A program made the position numbers and the translations under genes. From Clostridia bacterium (GTDB taxonomy: Bacteria > Bacillota > Clostridia > Oscillospirales > Acutalibacteraceae), in assembly GCA_017428085.1 (NCBI GenBank), contig JAFRRP010000077.1, forward strand, positions 46,771-110,770: a stretch of DNA of 64,000 nt, in the 5' to 3' direction. Shown piece by piece: positions 40,462-50,488 of this stretch; the stretch's first letter is position 1, and each line of letters starts with the position of its first letter. The notes under the pieces were generated by a model. The model was not told where the DNA came from. It worked only from the letters and a program-made list of their open reading frames with translations, and did no database searches.

Positions 40462-43404
40462 ATGTTCTCACTTTCTTATCTTTCCGATCCCCACCGGACG
40501 GGCGAAAACCGTTTGCCCGCCCGGGAGCTGCTGCTGCCCGCGCAAAAGCGCGGCGTGACGCACAAAAACTTCACCGCATCCGACCGGGTGCGGCTGCTCA
40601 GCGGCGACTGGCGCTTTTTCTATCGGGAGGAGGACGACGGCGAGCCGTTTTACGAACCGGAACGGGACGACGGCGCGTGGGATACGCTGCCCGTGCCCGC
40701 CATGTGGCAGTTCCACGGGTACGGCACCTGCTATTACCCCAACGTGCGCTACTGCTTCCCCTACGACCCGCCCTATATCCACTGTCCCAACCCCGTGGGG
40801 CTCTACCGGAAGCGCTTTACGGCGGAAAAGCCGACGGCGGGGCGGGCGGTCCTGCGCTTTTTGGGCGTGGATAATGCGTACTGCGTGTGGCTCAACGGGC
40901 AATATGTGGGCTTTTCCAAGGGCAGCCGCATCCCGGCGGAGTTCGACGCGACGCCGTATCTTGTCAATGGCGAAAACCTGCTGGCGGTGAAGGTGTGGAC
41001 CTACTCCGACGGTTCCTATCTGGAAAATCAGGATATGCTGATGGCCAGCGGCATTTTCCGCGACGTGTATCTGGTGTATACCGGCGAAAACGCGCTGTGG
41101 GATTACACGCTGCTGCCGGACAGGACCGGCTTTGCCGTCGGATATGAGGCGGTCGTCGGCGAAACGCCCGCCGCGCTGCGGCTGACGCTGTGCGGCGCGG
41201 ACGGCGCGGAACTGGCCGTGGCCGAGCAGCCACTTGCGGCCAAGGGCGAGGCGTTTTTGCCGCTGGCAAACGCGATCGAATGGAACGCCGAGCGGCCGTA
41301 TCTTTATACCGTTTATTTTGAAATTTTGGAAAACGGCGTCGTGACCGAGACCCACACCAAACGGGCCGGGATCGCCGCTTCCTCCATCGAGGGGTATTAC
41401 CTGAAACTCAACGGGAAGCACATCACCTTGAAGGGCGTCAACCGCCACGAAAACAACGCCCGCGAGGGGCGGGCGATCACGGCGGCGCAGATCGAACGCG
41501 AGCTGCGGGATATCAAAAACAATCATCTGAACGCCATCCGCTGTTCCCACTATACCAACCAGCCGGTGTTTTACGAGATGGCAAGCGAACTGGGTATTTA
41601 CGTCATGGACGAGGCGGACTGCGAGTCCCACGGCGCGGAGGCCTCCGGCGACCAGGGCGTATTGAACAAGGACCCGGAATGGTTCGACGCGTTTTTCGAC
41701 CGCATCTCCCGGATGTATCTCCTGCACAAAAACGAGACCTGCGTCAACATCTGGTCCGTGGGCAACGAGTGCGGCGACGGCGTCAACGACGAGCGCTGCG
41801 CGAAATGGCTGCGGGAAAGGGAAGTCAAGAAGGTGGTGCGGGACGCGTTCGAGCAGAAGCTGGACGAGCCGGCCAGCTTTATCCAGACCGGCTATATGCC
41901 GATGAAAACGCTGCGCGATTCCTCCCCGGCGGACGGCCGTCCGCTGCTGCTGCTGGAATACGCCCACGCCATGGGCAACAGCCCCGGCGGGCTGGAGGAT
42001 ATCTGGAACTGGATCTACGAAAACGAGCACTGCTGCGGCGGCTACGTGTGGGAATTCAAGAGCCACGGCTTTTACGTGGAAGGCAGAAACGGCCGCCCGC
42101 GCTACCTCTACGGCGGCGATTTCCCGGACGTGTACCACTGGTCCAACTTCTCGCTGGACGGCTACCACACCAGCGACGGCACGCCGAAAGCCTCCTGGGC
42201 GGAGCTGAAGGAGGTCTCCGCGCCGGTGTGGGTGAAGTGGGAGGACGGCGGCGCGGCTGTGAAGAATACTTACGACTTTTTACCGCTGGACGGTATCGTG
42301 ATGCGCTGGTCGGTGCGCGCCGACGGCGAGACGGTCCGCGGCGGCGAATACGCGCTGGACGGGCTTGCCCCGCGGGCGTGGAAACGCTTCCCGCTGCTGC
42401 TGGCAACGGAGGGGCTGGCCGGGCTGGTCACCGCCGACTGCGAGTTTTTCCGGGGCGGCGAAAGAATAGCCCATAAGCAGAAAATACTGGCGGATCTCCC
42501 CAAAGCCGCGCCCGCGCCGGTCCCCTTCGCCCATACGGTGAAACAGACGGGAAACGACGTGACCGTAACGGGGGAGGACTTCACCGTCACATTTCGCAAG
42601 GGCCTGCTCTGCCGCATCGTGAAGGGCGGCAGGACGCTGCTGGATGCGCCCGTGCGGCTCAACTGCCGGCGCGCGCCCACGGACAACGACGGCATCATCG
42701 GCTTTTCCGAACGGCTGGCGGGGGAGTGGAAGGACAAGCTGGTCCATACCATGCTGTTCGGCTGCTATGAGACCGCCGTCGCCGACGCGCCGGACCGTGT
42801 GACCGTGACCGCGACGGGCAAATTCCTGCCCTACTGCCACAACTGGGGCTTTGACGCGAAGCTGACCTATACGATCACGGCGGGCGGCGCGGCGGAGATC
42901 GCCGTTTCGCTTGTTCCCTACGGCGAAGGCGGGCCGGAGGTACTGCCCCGGGTGGGCGTGGTATTGGAGCTGGACGGCGCTTACCGCCGCTGCGAATGGC
43001 TGGGGCGCGGCCCCGGCGAGAACTACCCGGACTGCAGGGCCAACGCCCCGGTGGGCCGGTATGAGGCGGACGTGGCGGAGATGAACTTCCTCTACGACGT
43101 GCCGCAGGAGACGGGCAACCATGAGGACTGCCGCCGCGCGACGATCTCCGGCGGGGGGCTTTCCCTGACGGCGGAGGGCGCGTTCTCCTTCTCCTTCCAT
43201 GATTTCACATTGGAAGATCTAACGAAAGCCCGCCATTGCGACGAGCTGGAAAAAAGCGAGCGCAGGTATTGGTATATCGATCACAGGATGCGCGGCCTCG
43301 GCTCCAACTCCTGCGGTCCCCAGCCGGAGCAGGAATACGAGCTGCCCATGGGCGCGTTCGCGTGGTCCTTCCGGCTGACGCCCGGAGAGAGTTTTGAGTC
43401 TTGA
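40462..43404 (+). CDS. lacZ: GH2 beta-galactosidase, LacZ-type
   Basis: A 980-residue protein close to the LacZ length. The N-terminal jelly roll includes LFLGVDNAYCVWLNGQYVGFSKGSR written in LacZ order. The barrel has GVNRHENNAREGRAI, then CSHYTNQPVFYEMASELGIYVMDEAD. The acid/base is in WSVGNECGDG (about Glu436) and the nucleophile in LLLEYAHAMGNSPGG (about Glu499). A C-terminal Bgal small chain domain (RAPTDNDGI, GRGPGENYPDC) is present. Cytoplasmic. It hydrolyses beta-galactosides such as lactose or galactan fragments. GGGAGG precedes the start. An SGNH gene follows after 34 nt, so probably one transcript. Confidence 0.95.
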   Translation: MFSLSYLSDPHRTGENRLPARELLLPAQKRGVTHKNFTASDRVRLLSGDWRFFYREEDDGEPFYEPERDDGAWDTLPVPAMWQFHGYGTCYYPNVRYCFPYDPPYIHCPNPVGLYRKRFTAEKPTAGRAVLRFLGVDNAYCVWLNGQYVGFSKGSRIPAEFDATPYLVNGENLLAVKVWTYSDGSYLENQDMLMASGIFRDVYLVYTGENALWDYTLLPDRTGFAVGYEAVVGETPAALRLTLCGADGAELAVAEQPLAAKGEAFLPLANAIEWNAERPYLYTVYFEILENGVVTETHTKRAGIAASSIEGYYLKLNGKHITLKGVNRHENNAREGRAITAAQIERELRDIKNNHLNAIRCSHYTNQPVFYEMASELGIYVMDEADCESHGAEASGDQGVLNKDPEWFDAFFDRISRMYLLHKNETCVNIWSVGNECGDGVNDERCAKWLREREVKKVVRDAFEQKLDEPASFIQTGYMPMKTLRDSSPADGRPLLLLEYAHAMGNSPGGLEDIWNWIYENEHCCGGYVWEFKSHGFYVEGRNGRPRYLYGGDFPDVYHWSNFSLDGYHTSDGTPKASWAELKEVSAPVWVKWEDGGAAVKNTYDFLPLDGIVMRWSVRADGETVRGGEYALDGLAPRAWKRFPLLLATEGLAGLVTADCEFFRGGERIAHKQKILADLPKAAPAPVPFAHTVKQTGNDVTVTGEDFTVTFRKGLLCRIVKGGRTLLDAPVRLNCRRAPTDNDGIIGFSERLAGEWKDKLVHTMLFGCYETAVADAPDRVTVTATGKFLPYCHNWGFDAKLTYTITAGGAAEIAVSLVPYGEGGPEVLPRVGVVLELDGAYRRCEWLGRGPGENYPDCRANAPVGRYEADVAEMNFLYDVPQETGNHEDCRRATISGGGLSLTAEGAFSFSFHDFTLEDLTKARHCDELEKSERRYWYIDHRMRGLGSNSCGPQPEQEYELPMGAFAWSFRLTPGESFES

Positions 43405-43438
43405 AAAAACAGTTTATGCTGAAAAAGAGGTACATGAT

Positions 43439-44221
43439 ATGAACGTCAACGATTATTTCAATGAAAACGAAAAACCGCTGGATACGCTGATCGAGGGCGG
43501 AGGGTTCTGCGGGATCTTCCGCACGGTGGCGTGCATCGGCGACAGTCTGGCTTCCGGCGAGTTCGAGGCCACGGACGAAAACGGCAACAAGACCTACCAC
43601 GACATGTTCGGGTATTCCTGGGGGCAGTTCATGGCCCGGGCGGCGGGCTTCACCGCTTACAACTTCTCCCGGGGCGGCATGACGGCCTCGGAGTACATGG
43701 GGGGCTACGGCGCCGCCCAGGGGTGGTTCGACAAAGAAAAAGCCGCCCAGGCGTATATCATCGCGCTGGGCGTGAACGACTTATATAACCGCGGCGACGA
43801 GGTGGGCGAGGTTTCCGACTGCGAGACCGGGGCAAAGACCTTCGCCGGGTACTACGGCAGGCTTGTCAAGGCCTACAAGGGCATCAGCCCGGAGGCCAAG
43901 TTCTTTTTCGTCACCTTCCCGCAGGAGGACCGCCGCGCCGGCGACGCGCTGACCGTCCGCGGCGAGGCCCACCGCAGGCTGCTGTACGATTTCGCGGCGT
44001 ATTTCGGCAATTCCTACGTCATCGACCTGTGGCGGTACGCCCCGGTGTACGACGCGGATTTCCGCAGGCGGTTCTTTATGGGCGGGCACATGTCCCCGAC
44101 GGGCTACGCGTTTACCGCGAAGCTGTTCCTGTCCTACATCGACTTCATCATCCGGCACAACATGGCGGATTTCAAGCAGGTGGGGTTCATCGGCACCGGC
44201 CTGAAGAATACGGTCGACTGA
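43439..44221 (+). CDS. SGNH/GDSL hydrolase downstream of lacZ
   Basis: 260 residues, no signal peptide. Block I is ACIGDSLASGE, block III is IALGVNDLYN, and the catalytic Asp/His region is FMGGHMSPTGYAF. A His follows FPQEDRRAGD. Start chosen at 43439 with AGAGG upstream. The close linkage to lacZ suggests it removes acyl groups from galactosides before or after LacZ cleavage (inference). It converges with the ACP gene on the other strand, with 22 nt between the two stops. Confidence 0.85.
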   Translation: MNVNDYFNENEKPLDTLIEGGGFCGIFRTVACIGDSLASGEFEATDENGNKTYHDMFGYSWGQFMARAAGFTAYNFSRGGMTASEYMGGYGAAQGWFDKEKAAQAYIIALGVNDLYNRGDEVGEVSDCETGAKTFAGYYGRLVKAYKGISPEAKFFFVTFPQEDRRAGDALTVRGEAHRRLLYDFAAYFGNSYVIDLWRYAPVYDADFRRRFFMGGHMSPTGYAFTAKLFLSYIDFIIRHNMADFKQVGFIGTGLKNTVD

Positions 44222-44243
44222 ACCGCCTGAACCGTTTTTCGCT

Positions 44244-44483
44244 TTATGACGCCGGCTGCGCCGTTTTCGCGGGCAGCAGCGACAGGATATCGCCCACCGT
44301 TTTGACGGTGGGTATTTTGCTGTCCGGCAGGGATACGCGGAATTCCCGTTCCACGGCGACGGCAATGTTCATCAGATCGAAGGAGCTTGCGCCGATGTCG
44401 TTGCGCAGGGAAGCGCTTTCCGTGACGGCCTCCGGCTCGATCTCCACGTAATCACAGATGATCTCTTTCAGTTTGTCCAGCAT
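44244..44483 (-). CDS. Acyl/peptidyl carrier protein
   Basis: 79 residues. The phosphopantetheine site is NDIGASSFDLMNI, with Ser34 at the position of the canonical DSL Ser. The flanking helices and acidic character fit ACP. It starts directly after the stop of the condensation-like gene (TAA then ATG), so it is translationally coupled. In this trio it probably carries the acyl or aminoacyl group loaded by the AMP ligase. It is not next to fatty-acid synthesis genes, so it is a specialised carrier. Confidence 0.9.
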   Translation of the reverse strand: MLDKLKEIICDYVEIEPEAVTESASLRNDIGASSFDLMNIAVAVEREFRVSLPDSKIPTVKTVGDILSLLPAKTAQPAS

Positions 44484-45869
44484 TTACAGTCCCTCCATAA
44501 TGTCGTTGATGGTTTGGTCGGGATCGGCGATCCCCGACAGGATGGCGCGCACCGCCCCTTCGTGGAAGCGGCGCACCTCGTCGTCCGTATGCAGATGCGT
44601 ACGGTGGATATAGGTAAACGAATAACAGCCCGTCGCCGGGTCCCGCAGGGCCAGCGTATACACCGGGATGACGTAATGGCCGAAATTGTATCCGGTGAAT
44701 TCGTACCGTCTGCCGCCGAAGGTGTTTTCCCTCAGCGGCAGGTAGGAAAACATCATGCTGTTGGGCGACTGCATCAGGTTGGCGTGAAACAGCCGCCGTT
44801 CGCTGCTGCGCATGGCGGTAAAGGGCACGTCGGCGTGGCGGAACAAGAACGCCTGCGATTGGGCCATCTGCGCCAGCGCCTGCCGGAAGGTCGTCTCGCC
44901 TGGCAGGATCTCCCGCCAGGGCATGGGGGAGGCCAGCGTGCCGCCGCACCGTTTTTCCGTCACGGTCCTGCGGCGGGGGCACAGCACCCAGAAGGTGGTG
45001 TCGTTCCCCCGGCGGTTGAGCTGGGAAAGGCGGATGCGCAGCCCCAGCTGCACCACCCATTCCGGGCTGACGCGGTTCTGCTCCACAAAGGCGTCGATCG
45101 CCGCGCTTTCTTCCCGGCTCAAACGCAGCTTGACGCAGTGCGCCTTGTCAAACAGCGGCATATACACCGGGGGCAGCGCCGCTTTGGGGCCGCGGCGGCG
45201 CTTGCGTTCCCGGTCCGGCGCTTTGGGGCCGTTGAGCCGGCAAAAGACCGGCGGGCGGTCCTTTTTCATCCATTCCTCCAGCACGGCGGTCTCCCGTTCC
45301 ACGAAAGCCGCGTGGCCTTCGTCGTTCAGCTCCTGCCGGATGATGGCTTCGATACTGCCCATGGGCTTGGGCAGGGGAGCGCCTGTTTTCAGGCAGTCGT
45401 ACACCTCCATCAGGTCCCTGAAGAAGATGAACGCAGCCATGGCGTCCATGATCATGTGGCTGACGTTGAGATATACCCCGCATTTGCCGTCGCGGGAACG
45501 GAAAAGGATCACGCGGAACATTTCGCCGCGAAAGACGTCCAGCTTGCGGGCGGCGTCGGCGTTGAGACAGTCCTCCTGTTCCCGGTCGGAGGCAAATTCC
45601 TTCAGCGGGAGCTTCTCCGGCCGGTATTCCGGCAGAAAGAACTGCCTGATCCGCAGGCCGTCGCGGAATATCCGCAGCCGCAGGCAGTCGTTGCGGGCGA
45701 TCTCGGTATTGACCGCTTGGGCCAACAAATCAAAATCCAGCACCTCGTCAAAGGCCACGGCAAAGGGGATCTGGGTGGCCTGGGTGTGCAGCGTGTAGCG
45801 CCACATATATTGCACCATTTTTTGCGAGTCGATCAGGTCGTAGACCGGCAGTCCTTTGGGTGGTCTCAT
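44484..45869 (-). CDS. Standalone condensation-domain-like acyltransferase
   Basis: A 461-residue protein of one condensation-domain size. VSHMIMDAMA carries the H-x3-D active-site motif (His138, Asp142), with Ser replacing the first His of HHxxxDG. NSMMFSYLPL resembles the DFG-type latch region, and a central basic linker (RERKRRRGPKAA) separates two lobes. Such enzymes (NRPS C domains, PapA-like acyltransferases) join a carrier-bound acyl group to an amine or alcohol. The product cannot be predicted. It is the second gene of the ligase-transferase-ACP operon; a solo REP lies just upstream. Confidence 0.75.
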   Translation of the reverse strand: MRPPKGLPVYDLIDSQKMVQYMWRYTLHTQATQIPFAVAFDEVLDFDLLAQAVNTEIARNDCLRLRIFRDGLRIRQFFLPEYRPEKLPLKEFASDREQEDCLNADAARKLDVFRGEMFRVILFRSRDGKCGVYLNVSHMIMDAMAAFIFFRDLMEVYDCLKTGAPLPKPMGSIEAIIRQELNDEGHAAFVERETAVLEEWMKKDRPPVFCRLNGPKAPDRERKRRRGPKAALPPVYMPLFDKAHCVKLRLSREESAAIDAFVEQNRVSPEWVVQLGLRIRLSQLNRRGNDTTFWVLCPRRRTVTEKRCGGTLASPMPWREILPGETTFRQALAQMAQSQAFLFRHADVPFTAMRSSERRLFHANLMQSPNSMMFSYLPLRENTFGGRRYEFTGYNFGHYVIPVYTLALRDPATGCYSFTYIHRTHLHTDDEVRRFHEGAVRAILSGIADPDQTINDIMEGL

Positions 45870-45900
45870 GGCATTTCCTTTCTCTTCAGTCGGTTTTCCC

Positions 45901-45923
45901 GCAGCGCGGCACCTCAGTGCCGC
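45901..45923. repeat. Solo REP hairpin between ligase and transferase genes
   Basis: GCAG foot (variant of GTAG), stem GCGGCAC and loop CTCA, followed by TTTAGTCGG, a heptamer remnant. It lies in the 97-nt gap of the operon. Confidence 0.6.
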
Positions 45924-45966
45924 TTTAGTCGGAAGCGGGCAGTCGGGAACGGCAGACTGTTTATGG

Positions 45967-47499
45967 TTATCTGCGGATCATTTTGCCCGACAGGTTTTTC
46001 GGGAAGGGCGTATCCCGCGCCGTCACCTTCGCCACGGTGTGGGAGGGCAGCGCGTTCCGGTTCAGCTCGTCGGTAAACGCCTCCAGCGCGGCGGGGATAT
46101 CCGTGATCCCGTTGCGCCGCGCGTAATCCGGGTCGGGGAAGATCTCCGCTGTGATGCGGTCGCGCTCGGCGTAGACCTGTACCTCGCTTACCAGCAGGTT
46201 TTCCTTATAGCGTCTCTCGATCCCCTCCGGCGATACGTTTTCGCCGTTCGACAGGATGATGAGGTTTTTGAGCCGTCCGGTGATGAACAATTCGCCGTAA
46301 TCCGTGACCACGCCCGCGTCGCCGGTCCTCAGCCAGCCGTCTTCCGTAAATGCGGCGGCGGTCTCCTCCGGCCGTTTGTAGTAGCCGATCATACGGCAGG
46401 GGGTCAGCACCTGGATCTCCCCGTTGCGTACCCGCGCCCGGCAGAAATCGATCACGCGGCCCACGGATTCCAGCGAGACGCGGTCGTCCGGCACGGTGAT
46501 CTTGCAGCCCGCCTCGCTCATGCCGTAGCCCTGCCGCAGGCAGATGCCGTAGCGGTCGAATTCCCGGCACAGCACCGGGTCCAGATACGCCCCGCCGGAC
46601 AGCAGCCAGCGCAGCTCGCCGCCTGTGACGCGGGCGGCCGCCTCCCGCGGATCCAGCTCCGGGTGTTTGGCGGCAAACCCCTTGATATAATTCAGCAGCG
46701 CCTGGGCGATCATGGGCACCAGCCGGATGGTGCCGGGCCGGAACAGCGCCAGGTTGCGGAACATATCGCGCATTTCGCCGTTCAGGCACAGCGTATTGCC
46801 CCGTGACAGCGGCGCGAGATAGTCCGAAACAAAGCAGAAAATGTGGTACATGGGCAGCACGGACAGCAGCACGTCGTCGTTGACGCAGTACGCGCTGTAG
46901 GGCTTGAACATGGTGTTTTTCACCAGCGCATAGGTGGAAAGCATCACGCCCTTGCGCTCGCCCGTGGTGCCGGAGGTGTAGATGATCAGCGCGCAGGCCT
47001 GCGGGTCCACCGCCACCTCCGACAGCGGCGCATAGACGGAATCCTCGCCGTAATCCCGGTAGATCTTCTCAAATCCACTCACGTCGCCCAGGTCGAAGGT
47101 GTGGCGGATCAAGGGGCACCGGGGCAGGATCGCCGCGATCTTTTCCGCGAATGCGTGCTCGTACAGCACGGCGGTCACGTCCGCGTCGGTAAAGATCTTC
47201 ACCGCGTCCTCCGCGGACAGCTCCGGCGGCACCGGGACCGCCACGTTCCCGCTGACAAGGATGCCCGTCAGGCAGGTGATATATTCATAGCTGCTTTTGC
47301 CCACCAGCGCGATGTGGGCCTTGTCGGGGCACAGGTCGCGGATCTTGCGGCAAAAGGCGAGGCTGTCCGCGCGGACTTTGGAAAAGGTTTTCTCCCGGAC
47401 AAGGCCGTCGCGGATAAATCTGATGAACGGTTTATCGTTGAATTTTTCCGGCGCTTCGTCAAGCAGCCGGCGGATGGTAGGGACGTTTTCGTGTGGCAT
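45967..47499 (-). CDS. AMP-dependent acyl/aminoacyl ligase (adenylating enzyme)
   Basis: A 510-residue ANL-superfamily enzyme. P-loop-like LIIYTSGTTGERKG lies at 172-185, with QGYGMSEAG, DGWLRTGDAG and the C-terminal catalytic Lys506 in NLSGKMIRR. It activates a carboxylate as the adenylate and would load the ACP encoded two genes downstream. The substrate pocket was not decoded. No thiolation domain is fused. A promoter with TTGACA lies at 47556-47585 and an inverted repeat straddles it, so the operon is probably regulated. Confidence 0.88.
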   Translation of the reverse strand: MPHENVPTIRRLLDEAPEKFNDKPFIRFIRDGLVREKTFSKVRADSLAFCRKIRDLCPDKAHIALVGKSSYEYITCLTGILVSGNVAVPVPPELSAEDAVKIFTDADVTAVLYEHAFAEKIAAILPRCPLIRHTFDLGDVSGFEKIYRDYGEDSVYAPLSEVAVDPQACALIIYTSGTTGERKGVMLSTYALVKNTMFKPYSAYCVNDDVLLSVLPMYHIFCFVSDYLAPLSRGNTLCLNGEMRDMFRNLALFRPGTIRLVPMIAQALLNYIKGFAAKHPELDPREAAARVTGGELRWLLSGGAYLDPVLCREFDRYGICLRQGYGMSEAGCKITVPDDRVSLESVGRVIDFCRARVRNGEIQVLTPCRMIGYYKRPEETAAAFTEDGWLRTGDAGVVTDYGELFITGRLKNLIILSNGENVSPEGIERRYKENLLVSEVQVYAERDRITAEIFPDPDYARRNGITDIPAALEAFTDELNRNALPSHTVAKVTARDTPFPKNLSGKMIRR

Positions 47500-47555
47500 G
47501 GCCGTTTCCTTTCTGTAGGGCGGTTTGTTTTGGAACGATACTATTTTGTCATAAA

Positions 47556-47626
47556 AGTATGAATTAGATGTTAACAGTATGTCAAAATTTTTAATTTTTT
47601 TTGGTAAATTTTTGAATATACTGTTA
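47556..47626 (-). promoter_or_regulatory. Promoter and candidate operator of the ligase operon
   Basis: On the minus strand TTGACA (47585-47580), an 18-nt spacer and CATACT (47561-47556). TAACAGTAT at 47572-47580 and its exact inverted copy at 47618-47626 flank the -35 and upstream AT-rich DNA, as an operator with two half-sites might. Confidence 0.5.
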
Positions 47627-47696
47627 TCAAAACGTGGGAAAAGCCATAAAAATAAGACGCGTGACGGTTATCCGACTCTCCGAAAAAAGGGCCTTT

Positions 47697-48249
47697 ACGG
47701 AAAAATTGTGGGATCTGGATCAGAGAGGCAAATGGGAGTTCAGCGAACCGTTGGCTCGCTGAACAGTCGTTAGTCGTCAGCGGCGGCGCTTTGCGCCGCA
47801 GTCGTTGGAAATGGTGTTTTCATAGGACCGCCCGGAGGATCTCTAACGACTGACGACTGAAAACTGACGACTGGATTTTTCGTGATGAAACAAAAAAATA
47901 CCGTCCGCAGCGGACGGTATCTGACGTGTCATAACGCTTTTTTGATGGATCATCACGGTTTTTTGTGGGATAGCGGCAAACAGGGATTTGGCGGTGTGCC
48001 CTCACCGGTAGCGCGGCACCTCAGTGCCGCTATAGACGCAAACATCTTTTTTGAAAAGATTTGCGATGAAATGAATGCCTATTGTGTTAGAGAAAACAGT
48101 CGGCAAATCGAAATCCGTTTCAAAAGCTGCAATTGCCACGAGCGGCACTGAGGTGCCGCGCTACCCAATGGGGCAGGTTTTTATGAAACGGCAAACAGCG
48201 CGACAAACTCCCATTTTGTCTCTCTGATCCAAATCCCACAAAATTCCGT
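47697..48249. mobile_element. 553-bp MITE-like element with 44-bp terminal inverted repeats
   Basis: The left end 47697-47740 (ACGGAAAAATTGTGGGAT...GGATCAGAGAGGCAAA) and right end 48206-48249 are inverted near-copies with a handful of mismatches. Inside lie a 27-nt GTTCAGC palindrome (47738-47764), inverted AGTCGTT heptamers (47765-47779 and 47849-47877), a CGGCGGCGC hairpin, and a complete REP pair (48008-48164). No transposase is encoded. It explains most of the 784-bp gene-free stretch between the ligase gene and clpX. Confidence 0.6.
48008..48164. repeat. REP pair nested in the inverted-repeat element
   Basis: Left hairpin 48008-48030 and exact inverted partner 48142-48164 (23 nt each) with a 111-bp spacer. 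The spacer shares the layout AAACA...TTTTTGAA...TTTC with the pair at 53538. Confidence 0.7.
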
Positions 48250-48283
48250 GATGATCCTTTTTGATCGATGGCCCCTTACGGGC

Positions 48284-49591
<1,308 letters not shown>

Positions 49592-49621
49592 AGGTATATC
49601 CTCCGTTGTAGTGATGGGCAA

Positions 49622-49705
49622 TGTTCAACAGTTGCAAGATGCAAGTTATCAGTTGCAAGAAATCAGTCTTGCAACTTGCAACTTAAAACTTGCAACTCAT
49701 TTTTC
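49622..49705. repeat. Inverted TTGCAAC heptamers between clpP and clpX
   Basis: AGTTGCAAG/ATGCAAG units (49626-49661) face CTTGCAACTTGCAACTT units (49671-49698), forming a long hairpin directly after the clpP stop. Read on the coding strand the unit is AAGTTGC. It may act as a terminator or transcript-stabilising structure. Confidence 0.6.
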
Positions 49706-50311
49706 TTACCTCTTATACAGCACCTTATCCACCAGCCCGTACTCGCAGGCCTCTTGCGCGGTCATGTAGTTGTCGCGGTCGGTGTCGCGCTCGATGACCT
49801 CGATGGGCTTGCCGGTCTCGTCGGCCAGGATGCGGTTGATCTTGTCGCGGATGCGGATGATGTGGTCGGAGACGATCTTGATATCCGTCGCCTGACCCTG
49901 CGCGCCGCCGAGAGGCTGGTGGATCATGATCTCGCTGTTGGGCAGGGCGTAACGCTTGCCCTTGGCGCCCGCCGCCAGCAAAAACGCGCCCATGCTGGCC
50001 GCCATGCCCATGCAGATGGTGGAAACGTCGCACTTGATATACTGCATGGTGTCAAAGATGGCAAAGCCCGCGGAGACCGATCCGCCGGGGGAGTTGATAT
50101 ACAGGGAGATGTCCTTCTCCGCGTCCTGGCCCTCCAGGAACAGCAGCTGCGCCACCACCAGACTGGCGGTCACGTCGTTGACCTCCTCCGACAGCACCAC
50201 GATGCGGTCGTTGAGCAGGCGGGAGAAGATATCGTAGGCTCTTTCGCCCCGGTTGGTCTGTTCGATGACCGTCGGCACGAGCGAGGCGTAGGGGTTGTAG
50301 ATGTTGGACAT
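49706..50311 (-). CDS. clpP: ATP-dependent Clp protease proteolytic subunit ClpP
   Basis: 201 residues. Catalytic Ser106 in GMAASMGAF, His131 in MIHQPLGG and Asp in the ERDTDRD segment; YINSPGGSV is the conserved substrate-binding strand. AGGAGG precedes the ATG at 50311; the open frame upstream runs through repeats and is rejected. Forms the tetradecameric protease with ClpX. A REP hairpin lies just upstream at 50334. Confidence 0.97.
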   Translation of the reverse strand: MSNIYNPYASLVPTVIEQTNRGERAYDIFSRLLNDRIVVLSEEVNDVTASLVVAQLLFLEGQDAEKDISLYINSPGGSVSAGFAIFDTMQYIKCDVSTICMGMAASMGAFLLAAGAKGKRYALPNSEIMIHQPLGGAQGQATDIKIVSDHIIRIRDKINRILADETGKPIEVIERDTDRDNYMTAQEACEYGLVDKVLYKR

Positions 50312-50333
50312 GGTATTCCTCCTGATTGTGTCG

Positions 50334-50472
50334 GTAGCGCGGTGCCTCAGCGCCGCTTGAGGGAAAAAGCAACTAAACAATAGTGCGGAGTTCGGAGAGC
50401 GGAGAGCGGAGATTCGGAAGCCCTTACGGGCCTGATTGAAAATCAACTCTTAACTCTCAACTCTTATCTTTG
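50334..50472. repeat. REP hairpin plus two kinds of heptamer between tig and clpP
   Basis: A GTAG hairpin at 50334-50356 (stem GCGGTGC / GCGCCGC, one G-T pair) is followed by GGAGAGC heptamers (50390-50413) and AACTCTT/AACTCTC heptamers (50448-50468), the latter adjoining the tig stop. Two unrelated heptamer sequences share one intergenic gap. Confidence 0.65.
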
Positions 50473-50488
50473 TCTCGATACTGCGGGA

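Noticed and set aside
47882..48151. 89-codon frame inside the inverted-repeat element
   Set aside because: It runs through a REP hairpin, has no ribosome binding site and shows no protein-like pattern.
50312..50446. Extended ClpP start
   Set aside because: The extension translates a REP hairpin and heptamers; AGGAGG directly precedes the ATG at 50311.
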